Virus record (IMG/VR): IMGVR_UViG_3300047548_001221
Span: 1 to 59,036 of that record
Strand: one strand, 5' to 3'
Origin: a virus
DNA: 59,036 nucleotides
Program-made: the position numbers and the translations under genes
In this document: positions 15,398 through 25,900 of the stretch, piece after piece
How the letters are laid out: the number at the start of each line of letters is the position of its first letter
How positions within the stretch are numbered: position 1 is the first letter of the stretch
The notes under the pieces: generated by a model
Told to the model about the DNA's origin: nothing
Database searches by the model: none
The model's input: only the letters and a program-made list of their open reading frames with translations

Positions 15398-17152
15398 TTA
15401 TTCTATCTCGGTGGCTGTACTATAAGTAGTGAACCCTTTTTCTTTGATAACTTTCAAAACGCTAGGTACACGTCCTGCTAACTCTTCCCTGTGTGAGACT
15501 AACCAAATAGACTTGTTTCTTCTTCTGGACATGTCCTTGAGAATAGCAATAGAATTTTCAACACCGATTGTATCCAATCCACTGTCAATCAACTCATCAA
15601 TAAACAACGTATTGATTGGACTATACAAGTTTTCCCAAACATCACGGAAAGCAAAACTTAGACCTAAAATTAATCGGTTACGTTCACCTCTGCTGAGATT
15701 GTCAAAATCAAGTTCTCTACCTAATTCGGTAATCTCAACAGTTAAATCATTTTGGAATACTACTTGGTGAGGTAGACCTATCTTATCCAAATAATAAGTC
15801 AGTCTAGCATTTAGATAACTCAGGTTCTGATCAATAATCTTTTTACGAACGAAACTATCCTTGCTTGTTAGTATTTCAAGTAAGAATTTTTGGTGATCTA
15901 ACGTCTTTGTTAATTCATTGATCTTGTCAAAATTGATTTCTTGCAAAGCCTTACTTTCCATTTCAACAATCTGCTCACCATATGGATCTGCTTCGTTTGC
16001 TTTTTGTTCTATCTGCTTGATTAAGTTTTCTAGCTGCGAACTATGTTTAACTGCCTCAGCTTCAGTTTCGTAGTGAGTAACAGGCATATCCATAACCGTA
16101 ACAGGATTATCAATTAATGCATCTAACTGAAAATTTAAATCTTTGACATGTGTTTTACTCTCACCAAGTAACTCTTGTTTTTTCTGCAAAACCGTTGTAT
16201 GCTGTTCATCGTGTAATTCATGACCACAAGCGTAACACTTGTGATCTTTCAACATCTTTACTTCAGCGTCAAGTTTTTGTAAATTCTTATCTTCTTTTGC
16301 TATTTCTTTACGTAAACTTTCTACCTTACTATCGTAAGCAGTTTTTAGTTGAACTTGATGATTATACGTCACGAGGTCTTTATGCGCCTGCAACTCAGTA
16401 ATAATATCTATCTCGCTCAATTGCTCATATTCAGTGGCAATTCTAGACAAATCTTCTTCATGTTTTGTCTTCCAAAGCTTTTGTCTACGTTTCAATGCCT
16501 CGATTTGTTCTTTGACTCGTTTGTTTGCTTCTTCAATTGCTTTAACACGAAATTCTTCTTGTTGAATGTTATCTTTACTTTGGCGAATCAGTTCTTTAAT
16601 CACTTCAGCCTTCTCACTCAACAACGTAATACCCAACAATTGTTCGATAATATTGCGTTGTTCATTAGACTTAAGTGCTAAGAACGGCTCACTATAAGTA
16701 TTCAATGCTATGATATGCCTAAACATATCAGAGGACATGTTTAGTACACGCTCAATATTTGCCTGTGTTTCTTTGTTCTCGCCTTGGGCATCATCTGTGC
16801 CTTTTTGTAGCTTATTGTTTACATAGAATTTTAGTATGTTTGGCTTTCGACCACGTTCTATTTTGTAGTCTGTGCCGTTAACATTAAAGTCTAATGTGAC
16901 TATCATGTTTTTAGCGTTGGTTCTATTAACTAGATTATCTTTTCGAATATTGTTAATAGGAACACCAAACAATGCATAGCACAAACCCTGGATCAATGTA
17001 GTTTTACCTGTGCCGTTTCTAGCACCGTCACCACCCAAATCAAGATTCTCCCCTAAGATTAGAGTAAGTTCTTTTTTGTTAAAATCGACTGCTTGTGTTA
17101 CCTGCCCAATCGATAAAAAATTTCTCAATGTTATATTTTTTAGTACAATCAT
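15398..17152 (-). CDS. 46: recombination endonuclease subunit gp46 (Rad50/SbcC-like ATPase)
   Basis: 584 residues (T4 gp46 has 560). Walker A is ARNGTGKTTLIQ, the ABC signature LSRGERNRL and Walker B INTLFIDELIDSGLD, followed by a conserved SHREEL histidine switch. The middle is coiled coil with a zinc hook Cys pair in HKCYACGHEL. With gp47 it forms the nuclease that resects DNA ends for recombination-dependent replication. It is the last of a gp47 / small ORF / gp46 unit joined by ATGA overlaps, so the stoichiometry is probably kept by coupled translation. All key motifs are intact. Confidence 0.96.
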   Translation of the reverse strand: MIVLKNITLRNFLSIGQVTQAVDFNKKELTLILGENLDLGGDGARNGTGKTTLIQGLCYALFGVPINNIRKDNLVNRTNAKNMIVTLDFNVNGTDYKIERGRKPNILKFYVNNKLQKGTDDAQGENKETQANIERVLNMSSDMFRHIIALNTYSEPFLALKSNEQRNIIEQLLGITLLSEKAEVIKELIRQSKDNIQQEEFRVKAIEEANKRVKEQIEALKRRQKLWKTKHEEDLSRIATEYEQLSEIDIITELQAHKDLVTYNHQVQLKTAYDSKVESLRKEIAKEDKNLQKLDAEVKMLKDHKCYACGHELHDEQHTTVLQKKQELLGESKTHVKDLNFQLDALIDNPVTVMDMPVTHYETEAEAVKHSSQLENLIKQIEQKANEADPYGEQIVEMESKALQEINFDKINELTKTLDHQKFLLEILTSKDSFVRKKIIDQNLSYLNARLTYYLDKIGLPHQVVFQNDLTVEITELGRELDFDNLSRGERNRLILGLSFAFRDVWENLYSPINTLFIDELIDSGLDTIGVENSIAILKDMSRRRNKSIWLVSHREELAGRVPSVLKVIKEKGFTTYSTATEIE

Positions 17153-17382
17153 GAATCAGCGTATCCTAAATTATGTGCGTAATCTACAATTGTTGTAGCA
17201 GCATTCAAGCCATCTTCGTCAGTAAAAGTTGGGTTACTAAGATGAATATAACCACCTTTATGAAATTTAATATACCAGCTTGGCTCACCATATGATTTAC
17301 AAAATTTTGCCATAGATATTTGTTTACCGTTAACATGTGGCAATCTATTAATACTTCTTATGTATTTTTCTACGTCATTCAT
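17149..17382 (-). CDS. small protein between gp47 and gp46, unknown
   Basis: 77 residues with ATGA overlaps at both ends (with gp47 and with gp46), which makes it a true gene. The sequence is mixed alpha/beta: MNDVEKYIRSINRLPHVNG, then PSWYIKFHKGGYIHLSNP and DGLNAATTIVDYAHNLGY. I recognise no family. Position in the recombination operon suggests a helper of DNA end processing or simply a conserved filler; T4 also has small ORFs (46.1, 46.2) between genes 46 and 47, without visible similarity that I can test. Confidence 0.75.
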   Translation of the reverse strand: MNDVEKYIRSINRLPHVNGKQISMAKFCKSYGEPSWYIKFHKGGYIHLSNPTFTDEDGLNAATTIVDYAHNLGYADS

Positions 17383-18392
17383 AAACTATTGTAAATTTCT
17401 AGAAGTATCTTCTTGTCAAATGACTTGCTTTCGATAGCATTGATTTGATCAACAATGATTTGGTCTACGCTTTCAAATTTTAGACCATCGGAATTTGATT
17501 GTTCCATCTGATCTAACTTCATAGGAATTAGTGTCATTTCACGTAAATGATATTCTGGGATCCATGTTTCACGTAAAAAGTTTGCCTCTTCATAACTTAT
17601 TTCAATGTCTAAGTTAACTCGTACATGACTATCTATCAGTAAATAAGCTTCAGGCTTTTCGATAATGTCACTGAGTTTGTGAATTCTAAAAATAGGTTGT
17701 CTTGGCCAACTATAAAATTCTGGATCTTTGCCCCATTCTATAATTGCCATTCCTCTTGCATCGTCACCTGCATCTGCATAATTGTGTGGGAACGCATTAC
17801 CAACATACCAAATATTTTTACGTGCTTGTCTTTTGTGAAAGTGACCACTGAATGCTTTATCAAATCCAACTAAATGGCTTTCATTGATTTCCCCGTAATC
17901 AGGCATCTCAACCATGGCATTCATGTAAAAGTGTGGAAGTTCAAGGTGTCCGAACAAATATTTGCCAGACATTTTTTGTAGTTTCTTATAATCTTGTTGC
18001 ACCAACCACGGGGCAATAACAACATCACCTTCCTTGAGGAAATCATTTACGATTCGAACATTGGGTAGATGTTTAGCCCATTCGACACTATGTATATCCC
18101 TTCGATCCCTATAATATAGATCGTGATTTCCGGGAATAAAATACACTTGGTCAAAAGCTTTACTTAGTTTTTCTAATGCCAATAAACCGAATTGCAAGGT
18201 GTGAATGTTGATACTTGCCCTATGATGATTCCAGTCACCTAGAAAAAGACAAGTCTCGCAATTTTCTTTTTTGGCTTTCTCAATGAACCAGTCTACAAAA
18301 TTTAAACAATCTTGGTTGTGTTGTAGGCTGTTTGACTTGAGGCCAAAATGTATATCTGTAAATATAGCTGCTTTTTTGAAAAGATTACTCAT
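17379..18392 (-). CDS. 47: recombination endonuclease subunit gp47 (Mre11/SbcD-like)
   Basis: 337 residues, matching T4 gp47 (339). The metallophosphoesterase motifs appear in order: AIFTDIHFG (D-x-H), CLFLGDWNHH (GD), YFIPGNHDLYY (GNHD), LFGHLELPHF and FSGHFHKRQ (GHFH). It is the nuclease partner of gp46 in DNA end resection and recombination-dependent replication. It begins 44 nt downstream of gp55, so replication and late transcription genes share one operon. No missing catalytic residue was noticed. Confidence 0.96.
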   Translation of the reverse strand: MSNLFKKAAIFTDIHFGLKSNSLQHNQDCLNFVDWFIEKAKKENCETCLFLGDWNHHRASINIHTLQFGLLALEKLSKAFDQVYFIPGNHDLYYRDRRDIHSVEWAKHLPNVRIVNDFLKEGDVVIAPWLVQQDYKKLQKMSGKYLFGHLELPHFYMNAMVEMPDYGEINESHLVGFDKAFSGHFHKRQARKNIWYVGNAFPHNYADAGDDARGMAIIEWGKDPEFYSWPRQPIFRIHKLSDIIEKPEAYLLIDSHVRVNLDIEISYEEANFLRETWIPEYHLREMTLIPMKLDQMEQSNSDGLKFESVDQIIVDQINAIESKSFDKKILLEIYNSL

Positions 18393-18436
18393 CTTTGTAT
18401 TATGATCAATTCTGCATGATATATCAAGTGCATTGG

Positions 18437-19333
18437 TTAATTTTCTTCATAGAACGCAGCAGCACTTGCAGTTCCTTGTCTGGACCAACTTGGATTTAAT
18501 CCATTAATTTCAAGAATATCATCACGGATGTTTTGGTTTCTTTTTTCCGTGTTTAACACCCTACAGAAACTGTTTGTAATAGCAGCAGTGTAATATGCAA
18601 AAGGATTACTAGATTTGGCTTCGTTGAATCTTAATCCCACGTAAGTCAATTGCAATATTGCACTATTTCTCATTTCATCATTGTATGTGTATCCTCGCCA
18701 GTTATATTTCATGGCGTATTTTTCACACATCATAATATACATACGTGCTAATTTATTAGTGATTTGTCCATGGTCCTTACTAAAATAACCATCTGTTAAA
18801 GAACCTACCCAATGACTTTTACCTACACAGTAAAAACTATTATTTTCATCGATTTTAAAATGCTGAAATGGGGGAAAGTTTACTTTTACATGAACCATGT
18901 CATCAACTTCAGCTTTAGTCATAGAGTCTTCTAACTCAGCAAAAATTTCATCACTTTCATCTTCAAAATCAAAAATATCTTTTGCAGTTTTTTTCTTAGT
19001 AGATTTTCTAGGTTGTTTTTGCGATACAGGAATATGATCCCAAGTCATAACTCTAAAAACTAAACTAGTTAACGGAATAGAATCTGCTGTAACTGTGTTA
19101 CCAGTTTCCTGAGTTAGCCTATTCGCTCTGTTTTCTTTAGCTTGCTGCACTACTTCAGGTTTCAAAGCATATTCAAACGACTTTTCTAGTGATTCCTGCG
19201 GCATGTCAATGATGACATCATACCTATGATAGTCGGGTTTTGAAAAGTAGCAGTATGTTGATTTGCTTTCGTGAATCTCTTTTAAGATATCCTTGTTATT
19301 AAGGTAGTTGACGGGTTTTTTGATTATAGACAT
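18437..19333 (-). CDS. 55: late-transcription sigma factor, T4 gp55-like, with long N-terminal part
   Basis: 298 residues against 185 in T4. The C-terminal half holds the gp55-type sigma region 2 segment: YAMKYNWRGYTYNDEMRNSAIL, then RFNEAKSSNPFAYYTAAITNSF and CRVLNTEKRNQ, close to the pattern in T4-like phages. It binds host RNA polymerase core and reads TATAAATA-type late promoters; this window has many GATAAATA/CTAAATA boxes. The N-terminal ~150 residues include a basic run (QPRKSTKKKTAKD) followed by an acidic one (FDFEDESDEIFAELED) and are not expected from T4. AAGGAA precedes the ATG. A GATAAATA box lies 87 nt upstream, so the gene may also be late-expressed and self-activating. Confidence 0.88.
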   Translation of the reverse strand: MSIIKKPVNYLNNKDILKEIHESKSTYCYFSKPDYHRYDVIIDMPQESLEKSFEYALKPEVVQQAKENRANRLTQETGNTVTADSIPLTSLVFRVMTWDHIPVSQKQPRKSTKKKTAKDIFDFEDESDEIFAELEDSMTKAEVDDMVHVKVNFPPFQHFKIDENNSFYCVGKSHWVGSLTDGYFSKDHGQITNKLARMYIMMCEKYAMKYNWRGYTYNDEMRNSAILQLTYVGLRFNEAKSSNPFAYYTAAITNSFCRVLNTEKRNQNIRDDILEINGLNPSWSRQGTASAAAFYEEN

Positions 19334-19420
19334 AATTTCCTTGTGATTTTGCTAAAATGTTAGCATAACAGTTGCATAAAAGCAACATATATGGATGTGA
19401 AAAGGTGAAAGGTATACTTG

Positions 19421-19428
19421 TATTTATC
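19421..19428 (-). promoter_or_regulatory. late-promoter-like box GATAAATA upstream of gp55
   Basis: GATAAATA on the minus strand, 87 nt before the gp55 ATG and facing away from the plus-strand box at 19484. It could drive late re-expression of gp55, gp47 and gp46. Confidence 0.45.
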
Positions 19429-19483
19429 TCTCAATTTTTGACCAATAGTTATTAACTTTTCTAAAAAATGATTTTTTTGGCAC

Positions 19484-19491
19484 GATAAATA
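19484..19491 (+). promoter_or_regulatory. late-promoter-like box GATAAATA for the baseplate operon
   Basis: GATAAATA 19 nt before the first baseplate gene, with AAGGA (19497-19501) between. It has the best context of all boxes here: first gene of a long late operon. Confidence 0.6.
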
Positions 19492-19510
19492 TAGATAAGG
19501 ATAAACTAAT

Positions 19511-20383
19511 ATGGCACAGCGTGGACTACAAGGACAAATATTAAACACTAGGCAACAAGCAACTGCTCAGGATGAGTATAATTATGCTTCTCAACGTGAT
19601 TGGCGTGTAGTGTTAAGCTTGGCGCCACAGGCTAATTATCTGTATAGAGCCCAAGATCCAGGCATATTGCTTCCATTAGTGGATACAGATGGTGTTGTTT
19701 TCCCTTATACACCGCAAGTTCAAGTACAATATACTGCTAACTATGACACATCTGATATTGTCCATAGTAATTACAAAATATTTCAATACAAAAACAGTTA
19801 CGTCGATTCTGTTAACATAACCGGTGAATTTACTGCTCAAGACACATACGAAGCCAATTACCTATTAGCAGTTATACATTTTTTTAGAAGCGTGACAAAA
19901 ATGTTTTATGGGCAAGATAGTAACCCAGTAAATGGAACTCCTCCGCCACTCTGTTATATTTTTGGTTTGGGTGAGTATCAATTTAATAAACATCCTATTG
20001 CAATTACAGGTTTTACTTATAATTTACCAAACGACGTAGATTACATTAGAGCTGATGTGGGGAGTTCTTCTGGTTTATCCAGTGGTTCGCAAATATCAAA
20101 TTTTAGATTTCAAAGTACATCCAATCCCTCTAACCTAAGATTAGGATCTGCAGGTGTTGAACCGGGAGGATTTGCACCGCCACCAGCATGGGAAGGTATT
20201 AGAAATGGAAATTCTCAAGGTTCTATTCAACCCACATATGTCCCTACTAAGATGCAAATTCAAATATCAGCGATACCAATCGTATCACGCCTAGATATAT
20301 CCAGTAGATTCAGTCTTAAAGATTATGCTACAGGTAACTTAATGTTAGGTGCGCGAAATAGCAAAGGTGGAGGTATTTGGTAA
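19511..20383 (+). CDS. baseplate tail-tube cap / initiator (gp48/gp54-like)
   Basis: 290 residues. VVFPYTPQVQVQYTANYDT followed by VDSVNITGEFTAQDTYEANYLLAVIHFF and SLKDYATGNL resembles the tube-fold proteins that top the baseplate and start tail-tube growth in T4-like phages (gp48 and gp54). Whether it equals gp48 or gp54 cannot be settled by eye; it may do both jobs, since no second candidate is in the window. It opens the plus-strand baseplate operon behind a GATAAATA box. A Ser/Gly-rich stretch around residues 193-235 looks like a surface loop. The stop codon overlaps the next start (TAATG). Confidence 0.72.
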   Translation: MAQRGLQGQILNTRQQATAQDEYNYASQRDWRVVLSLAPQANYLYRAQDPGILLPLVDTDGVVFPYTPQVQVQYTANYDTSDIVHSNYKIFQYKNSYVDSVNITGEFTAQDTYEANYLLAVIHFFRSVTKMFYGQDSNPVNGTPPPLCYIFGLGEYQFNKHPIAITGFTYNLPNDVDYIRADVGSSSGLSSGSQISNFRFQSTSNPSNLRLGSAGVEPGGFAPPPAWEGIRNGNSQGSIQPTYVPTKMQIQISAIPIVSRLDISSRFSLKDYATGNLMLGARNSKGGGIW

Positions 20384-20697
20384 TGTCTACAATTAACGGT
20401 GTATATCCCCCAACTAGTCCATATTATATCACAGATATCACAAATAGAAAATATTTGGATATAATGAGTAATAGAGTTATACCTGCGTTAGGGTCAGATA
20501 TATATTGGACTATAACTCCTGTCTATGAATATAGACCAGATACATTGGCATATGATTTGTATAATGATTCTAGGCTTTGGTGGGTGTTTGCTCAAAGAAA
20601 TCCCAATAGATTAAAAGATCCATTATTTGATTTTGTCACCGGAGTTCAAATTTATCTTCCTAAAATGGACACATTAAAACTATCGTTAGGTTTATAA
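20383..20697 (+). CDS. 53: baseplate wedge subunit gp53-like
   Basis: 104 residues from ATG 20383, which overlaps the previous stop (TAATG); a TTG six bases earlier was not chosen because the ATG gives the tighter coupling. DTLAYDLYNDSRLWWVFAQRNPN followed by DPLFDFVTGVQIYLP is the LysM-like gp53 signature found in T4-type wedges and in many contractile injection systems. It joins neighbouring wedges around the hub. It is shorter than T4 gp53 (196) and lacks most of the extra region, as in simpler baseplates. Confidence 0.87.
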   Translation: MSTINGVYPPTSPYYITDITNRKYLDIMSNRVIPALGSDIYWTITPVYEYRPDTLAYDLYNDSRLWWVFAQRNPNRLKDPLFDFVTGVQIYLPKMDTLKLSLGL

Positions 20698-20698
20698 T

Positions 20699-22978
20699 AT
20701 GGAATTTACTGGATACGAATCTGCATTTATACCTACCCCACCCGGTACAGTGTCGCAAGACGAGACTCCGACACAACAAACCCCTGCACCTGAACGTGCA
20801 GTATATGGATCAACGTATGCAGAAACATTACGTAGAAACATACGAAAAAATCCATTAGCAGCCTATTCTAGTTATACATATCAGTTGTCACTTTATATGA
20901 TAACTCCTGATGCTTATGATGTGTTTGTTAGAAACGGTAGAAAAGACATAGAAATAGTAAATCAAGCAGGCTCAGGTTGTGATCGAGGTGCATATCTAAT
21001 TGCACAGAGTGGTGGTATTAATAACACAACAACTATCCGAGCCCCTGGCTTTCATTATGATTATTTGATAGATGATTTAGTCATCAATGCTGTAGTTAGT
21101 CCAACTGGAACATCCGCACCAACTACTAATGCTGAACTAACCTTTACTATCTATGAACAATATGGTTTTTCATTTATATCTAATTTGAAACGTGCTAAAG
21201 ATGAACTTAATCTATATAGTACAACACCCAATATAAGAGATGCTACAAATGCCAGTAGGCAATTTTTTATATTGGGTGTTCAATTTTTAGGATACGATGA
21301 AAATGGGAATATATTCACTGGTTTAGAAAATACCTTTAAAAGATATTATGATATTCTTTTTACAAAAATAGATTTTAAGATTGATGGTAGAGCAACAACA
21401 TATAAAATTACTGCAGTAGCAATTCCTCCTACTATAGCGTTTGGACAAAAAAGAGGTGTTATTGATAAGGGTGCCAATCAATTGATAGGATCCACAGTTA
21501 AAGAATTATGTGATGCGTTATGCGCCAAGCTCAATAATGACCAAAATATTCAGGTACCAAAAGATCGAGAGTTTGCAAATAAGTATACAGTAGATTTTTC
21601 TTTGGCTCCTGAGATAGGTCAATCTAAAATTATTAGCACATTGGACGTAGACAAAATAAAATGGCCAATGGCAGTAGCTAATAACAAGACTAATATAAAT
21701 CCCGGACTTGAAATTAAAGCGCAGCCCAACAAAGACGCAAGAATAGTAGCATTCAATAGAGATACACCTATCATACAAGCGATACAAACAATTATTAATC
21801 AAAGTAATTTTTTAATAGATGGATTGCAATTGGCATACAGCACTAAGCCACAACCCAATAAAGAAGGCAATAGAGAAGACATTGAAAGTAATAAAAGAGC
21901 AAAATGGTTTAATATTTCTACAGTGGTATCCAATGCTAAATGGGATACAAAATTAAAAGACTTTGCGTTTGACATCACTTACGTGGTTAAAACTTACGAA
22001 ACACCCTTTGTATTATCAGTAGCTGCGGATAAAACTTCTGAGTATTATGGACCATTCAAACGTTATGAATATTGGTTAACTGGTCAAAATTCTGAAATTT
22101 TAAGATACGAACAAACCATGAACAACGCTTATTTTACTGTTGCTATAGATACAATGGGCGCCGACTCTACCACAGGCAATACAGCTACAGGTGGAAATGC
22201 AAATATACCGATTGGTTTGAACAAACGAACTCCTGGACAACGAATTAATAAATTAGATTTGGGTATGGAAGCTCAAAACAATTATGTTACTAATTTAATA
22301 GATCCAGGAGCCTATGCAAAGGCTAGTGTATTAATTTTAGGCGATCCGGATTTGTTAAGTAACGACATGCCTACAGGAAATCCTGAGTTAGATAAAAAAA
22401 ACACACCATTTTATGGACCAGATGGATACAGTCTTGATTCTCGCAGTGGTCAAACGTTTATCGAAATAGATTTCAGAGAAGCAATTGATTACGATCATAG
22501 TCAAGGATATATGCGGGTAAACGATAAAATATTGTTTTGGGATTACCCACCTTCAGTGAAGAAAAATATTCAAGGAATAGTGTTTTATCTTACCAATGTA
22601 AAAAGCATATTCAGAGCTGGCAAATTTACACAAGATTTAGATTTAACAATGGCGACATTTGGATTTACTAGAGATTATGGTGGATCGGATCAAGGGCGTG
22701 AGGATGCTAGACAGCAGCAATATAATGACAATGAGATAGCTAGACTGCAAAAAAGAGGTAATCCTCCTGTGGGTCTACGTGAAGATTCACCACCGACTGG
22801 TGCATCTTCAGGTGGAGATCCTTGTGGCCCGGCAGCACTTCCGCAACAAAATAATCAACAAGCTACTTCAAAGGGCGTAGCAGATGATGATGCTTCATCT
22901 AACAGCGTAATCATAACAGGTGAAGCAAACCAAGACGTTAACGGAAATACAATAAATTCATTAGGGGCAGCACCATAA
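20699..22978 (+). CDS. baseplate hub protein, gp27-like
   Basis: 759 residues. It starts with a Pro/Thr/Gln-rich leader, then SSYTYQLSLYMITPDAYDVF, DLVINAVVSPTG, TFTIYEQYGFSFISNLKRA and IDFKIDGRATTYKITAVAIPP, consistent with the tube-like domains of gp27-type hub proteins. A later segment (GQTFIEIDFREAIDYDH) continues the beta-rich core; the last ~90 residues are Gln/Asn/Ser-rich and probably flexible. It directly precedes the gp5-like spike gene, its expected partner, with one base between stop and start. It is about twice the size of T4 gp27 (391). Assignment is by position and fold-like segments. Confidence 0.72.
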   Translation: MEFTGYESAFIPTPPGTVSQDETPTQQTPAPERAVYGSTYAETLRRNIRKNPLAAYSSYTYQLSLYMITPDAYDVFVRNGRKDIEIVNQAGSGCDRGAYLIAQSGGINNTTTIRAPGFHYDYLIDDLVINAVVSPTGTSAPTTNAELTFTIYEQYGFSFISNLKRAKDELNLYSTTPNIRDATNASRQFFILGVQFLGYDENGNIFTGLENTFKRYYDILFTKIDFKIDGRATTYKITAVAIPPTIAFGQKRGVIDKGANQLIGSTVKELCDALCAKLNNDQNIQVPKDREFANKYTVDFSLAPEIGQSKIISTLDVDKIKWPMAVANNKTNINPGLEIKAQPNKDARIVAFNRDTPIIQAIQTIINQSNFLIDGLQLAYSTKPQPNKEGNREDIESNKRAKWFNISTVVSNAKWDTKLKDFAFDITYVVKTYETPFVLSVAADKTSEYYGPFKRYEYWLTGQNSEILRYEQTMNNAYFTVAIDTMGADSTTGNTATGGNANIPIGLNKRTPGQRINKLDLGMEAQNNYVTNLIDPGAYAKASVLILGDPDLLSNDMPTGNPELDKKNTPFYGPDGYSLDSRSGQTFIEIDFREAIDYDHSQGYMRVNDKILFWDYPPSVKKNIQGIVFYLTNVKSIFRAGKFTQDLDLTMATFGFTRDYGGSDQGREDARQQQYNDNEIARLQKRGNPPVGLREDSPPTGASSGGDPCGPAALPQQNNQQATSKGVADDDASSNSVIITGEANQDVNGNTINSLGAAP

Positions 22979-22979
22979 T

Positions 22980-25900
22980 ATGGCAGAGGATATCTTTAAA
23001 CCAGCTGGCGCAACTAAAGCAAGTAAACCCGACGCGGGTGGTGGCGTCATTAGAAGTGTTCCAGTATACGGTATCGTTAAAAATAATATTGATCCCACAC
23101 GTTCAGGAAGAATACAAGTTTATATTTCTGATTTAGGCGGCAATGATCCTGATAATCCTGCTAATTGGGCTACTGTTTCCTATATGTCACCTTTTTATGG
23201 TTTTGTTCAACCCACAGCACCTAATCAAGGTGAGGGAGATTTCGTAGCAAATCCTGCAAGTTATGGAATGTGGTATAGTCCGCCAGATTTAGAATCACAA
23301 GTTATATGCATATTCATCAACGGAGATCCTAACTACGGTTACTATATAGGAGCAGCACCAAAACCCGAAGCATTGCATATGGTACCTGCTATCGGCTCTT
23401 CGGATAAAATTATCACAAATAACAGTTCTGAATCACAAAGCTACGGCGGCGCCTCTATTCTTCCAGTAACTAATATAAACACTAATAATACATCTACTTC
23501 TGACGATGATAATTTCTTGGATTTACCCAAACCTATTCATAGTTACCAAGCTGCTATACTTTTTAAACAAGGTATAATAAGAGATACTTTGCGCGGCCCC
23601 ATTACATCTAGTGCTAATAGAGAGTCTCCTAGTAGAGTAGGTTGGGGAGTTAGCACTCCTGGTAGACCAATTTATGCAGGTGGATTTACTGACGCTAATA
23701 TTGCTCAAGCTGCTAGTGAAGGGAAAAATGATGAAAGTTTGCGTGTTATTTCTCGTGTGGGAGGACATTCTATTGTTTTAGATGATGGCGATTTGATAGG
23801 CAGAGACAATCTAGTACGAATACGTTCATCTGCGGGACATCAGCTATTAATGAGTGACGACGGGCAAACAATTTTTATAATACATAGCAATGGTCAATCT
23901 TGGATCGAGATGGGCAAAGAGGGCACCATTGATCTGTTTTCTACAAACAGTTTTAATATACGAACACAAGGTGATATTAATTTTCATGCAGATAATAACA
24001 TAAACATCCACGCTAAGAAAAAACTTAATATCAAAGCAGAAGATATCTATATTCAATCTGAAAAGAGTACATGTCACAACATAGGATCTGATTATAAATT
24101 ACAAACTTCAGGTAAATATTCGCATAAAATTGCCGGAATAATGAGTATGCAGTCCGGCGGTGATGCTTCGTTTGAAAGTGCAGGAACTTTGTATGTTAAT
24201 GGAAGTAGAATCAATTTAAATTCGGGTTCGGGTCCTAGTGCAGATGATGTGCAACCTTTACAAGATATCGCACATACTGATACATTATTCGATAATGTCA
24301 AGGGTTATTTAGCAGCTCCTGGACTACTGAAAAGTATAACTTCACGTACTCCTGCACACATGCCATGGGTAAATGCAAATCAAGGTGTGAATGTAGAAGT
24401 TTCACCCTCAACCGATGATAATTTACCATCTGCTCCTAATGCAGCATTAGAAAGAGCTACACAAATAGCAGAGAGTTCAACATCAGCAAGTCCGTTAAGT
24501 GCAGCAGGACTAGCAACTGTACCTTCAGTAAAACCAGTAAGTAATAGTATAGATGGTCCCACAACAAGTGCTATTGTGGGCGCATTAGCAACCAATGCTG
24601 CTAACGGTCCCGCATCACTCGCAGTAAAAACAGGCGCCGGTGTAGTTCCTACTTCTGATGGACCAGTTGTAGCTTTGGGCTCTTTGGCACAAACACCAGC
24701 ACAATTAGAAGCTGCCGGATTTTTAAAACCCGGCGCTGCAGTGTTGGTAGATGCATTAATTAAAGCAGGTCAACCGTTAAACAGTGCTTTAACTAAAAAT
24801 TTGTTTACCGGCAAAAACGGTGTTGGTGATCTTAATGCATTCTTGAACAATCCGGCAGCGCAAATTTCAGGAATGGTCGATAATTTACAAAAATCACAAA
24901 CATCGTTGACTAATGCAGGAATATTGACAGGAAGTGAATCACCGGTTGCTATTGCAGGACTAGTAATGTCGGGATCAACATGTGGTGTACCCGAAACATT
25001 AGCTGCAGTTAAAAATGTAACGGGAGGTACAAATCAACCTGCTAATGCAGGACTACCTGGAGTAACTAATCCAGTCTTTAATGCCTTAAATTCAGGTAAT
25101 TTTGCAGCAGGATTGTCACAATCTAGTACATCAGGATTGGGATCTATTGTTGGTGCTGTTGCAGCCATGGGCGCCGCTTCTAAAATTATGGGTAATAAAA
25201 ATAAAGGCGCTACAGCAATGGCAGTTGCAGCAATAGCCACAACAATGTTACCACTCCCAAATAAAAAACCCGCTAATCTAAAGACTATTAGTGCAGAAAA
25301 TATGGCTATAGCAGAAGCTAGATCATTGCGAGTTGCAGATCCATTTAAAGACGCAAAAGATTTCTTAAAATTAACTGGAAGAATAGGTGGGGGTAAAGTT
25401 AATCAAATAGCCGGAGCTGTTATAGGTGGATTAAATGCTGTTAATAGGTATAACAATGCTAAAAATCCACAACAAACTATAGGTGCAATTACTGGAATAA
25501 TAGGAAGTGTAGGCAGAATAGGTTCAGCGACTGGAAATAATAATCTTGCAAAACAGACGAGACAAGTAAACACTGTAATAAATGCGGCTAACCAAATCAA
25601 CAATTCACTCAATACAATTAGTAACGCAAAAACAGTAGTTGGACAATTAGGTGGGTTAGGAAGAATATTGGGTTCTGTTGGTCAAGTAGGCCGAGCGTTC
25701 GGAAATAAAAACTTAGTGAGAAGTACACGTAAGGCGGGCACAATAATATCAAGTTCTCAGGGAATATTACGCGGAGTAGATAAACTTACTACTAGTAAAA
25801 ATATCAATACAACTTTAGGTGCATTAAATTCTATTGTTAGAAACGCAAGTAGAATTAAAGGCACCGTAGGTAGATCAAGTAAGGCTAGTGGAATGTCTAT

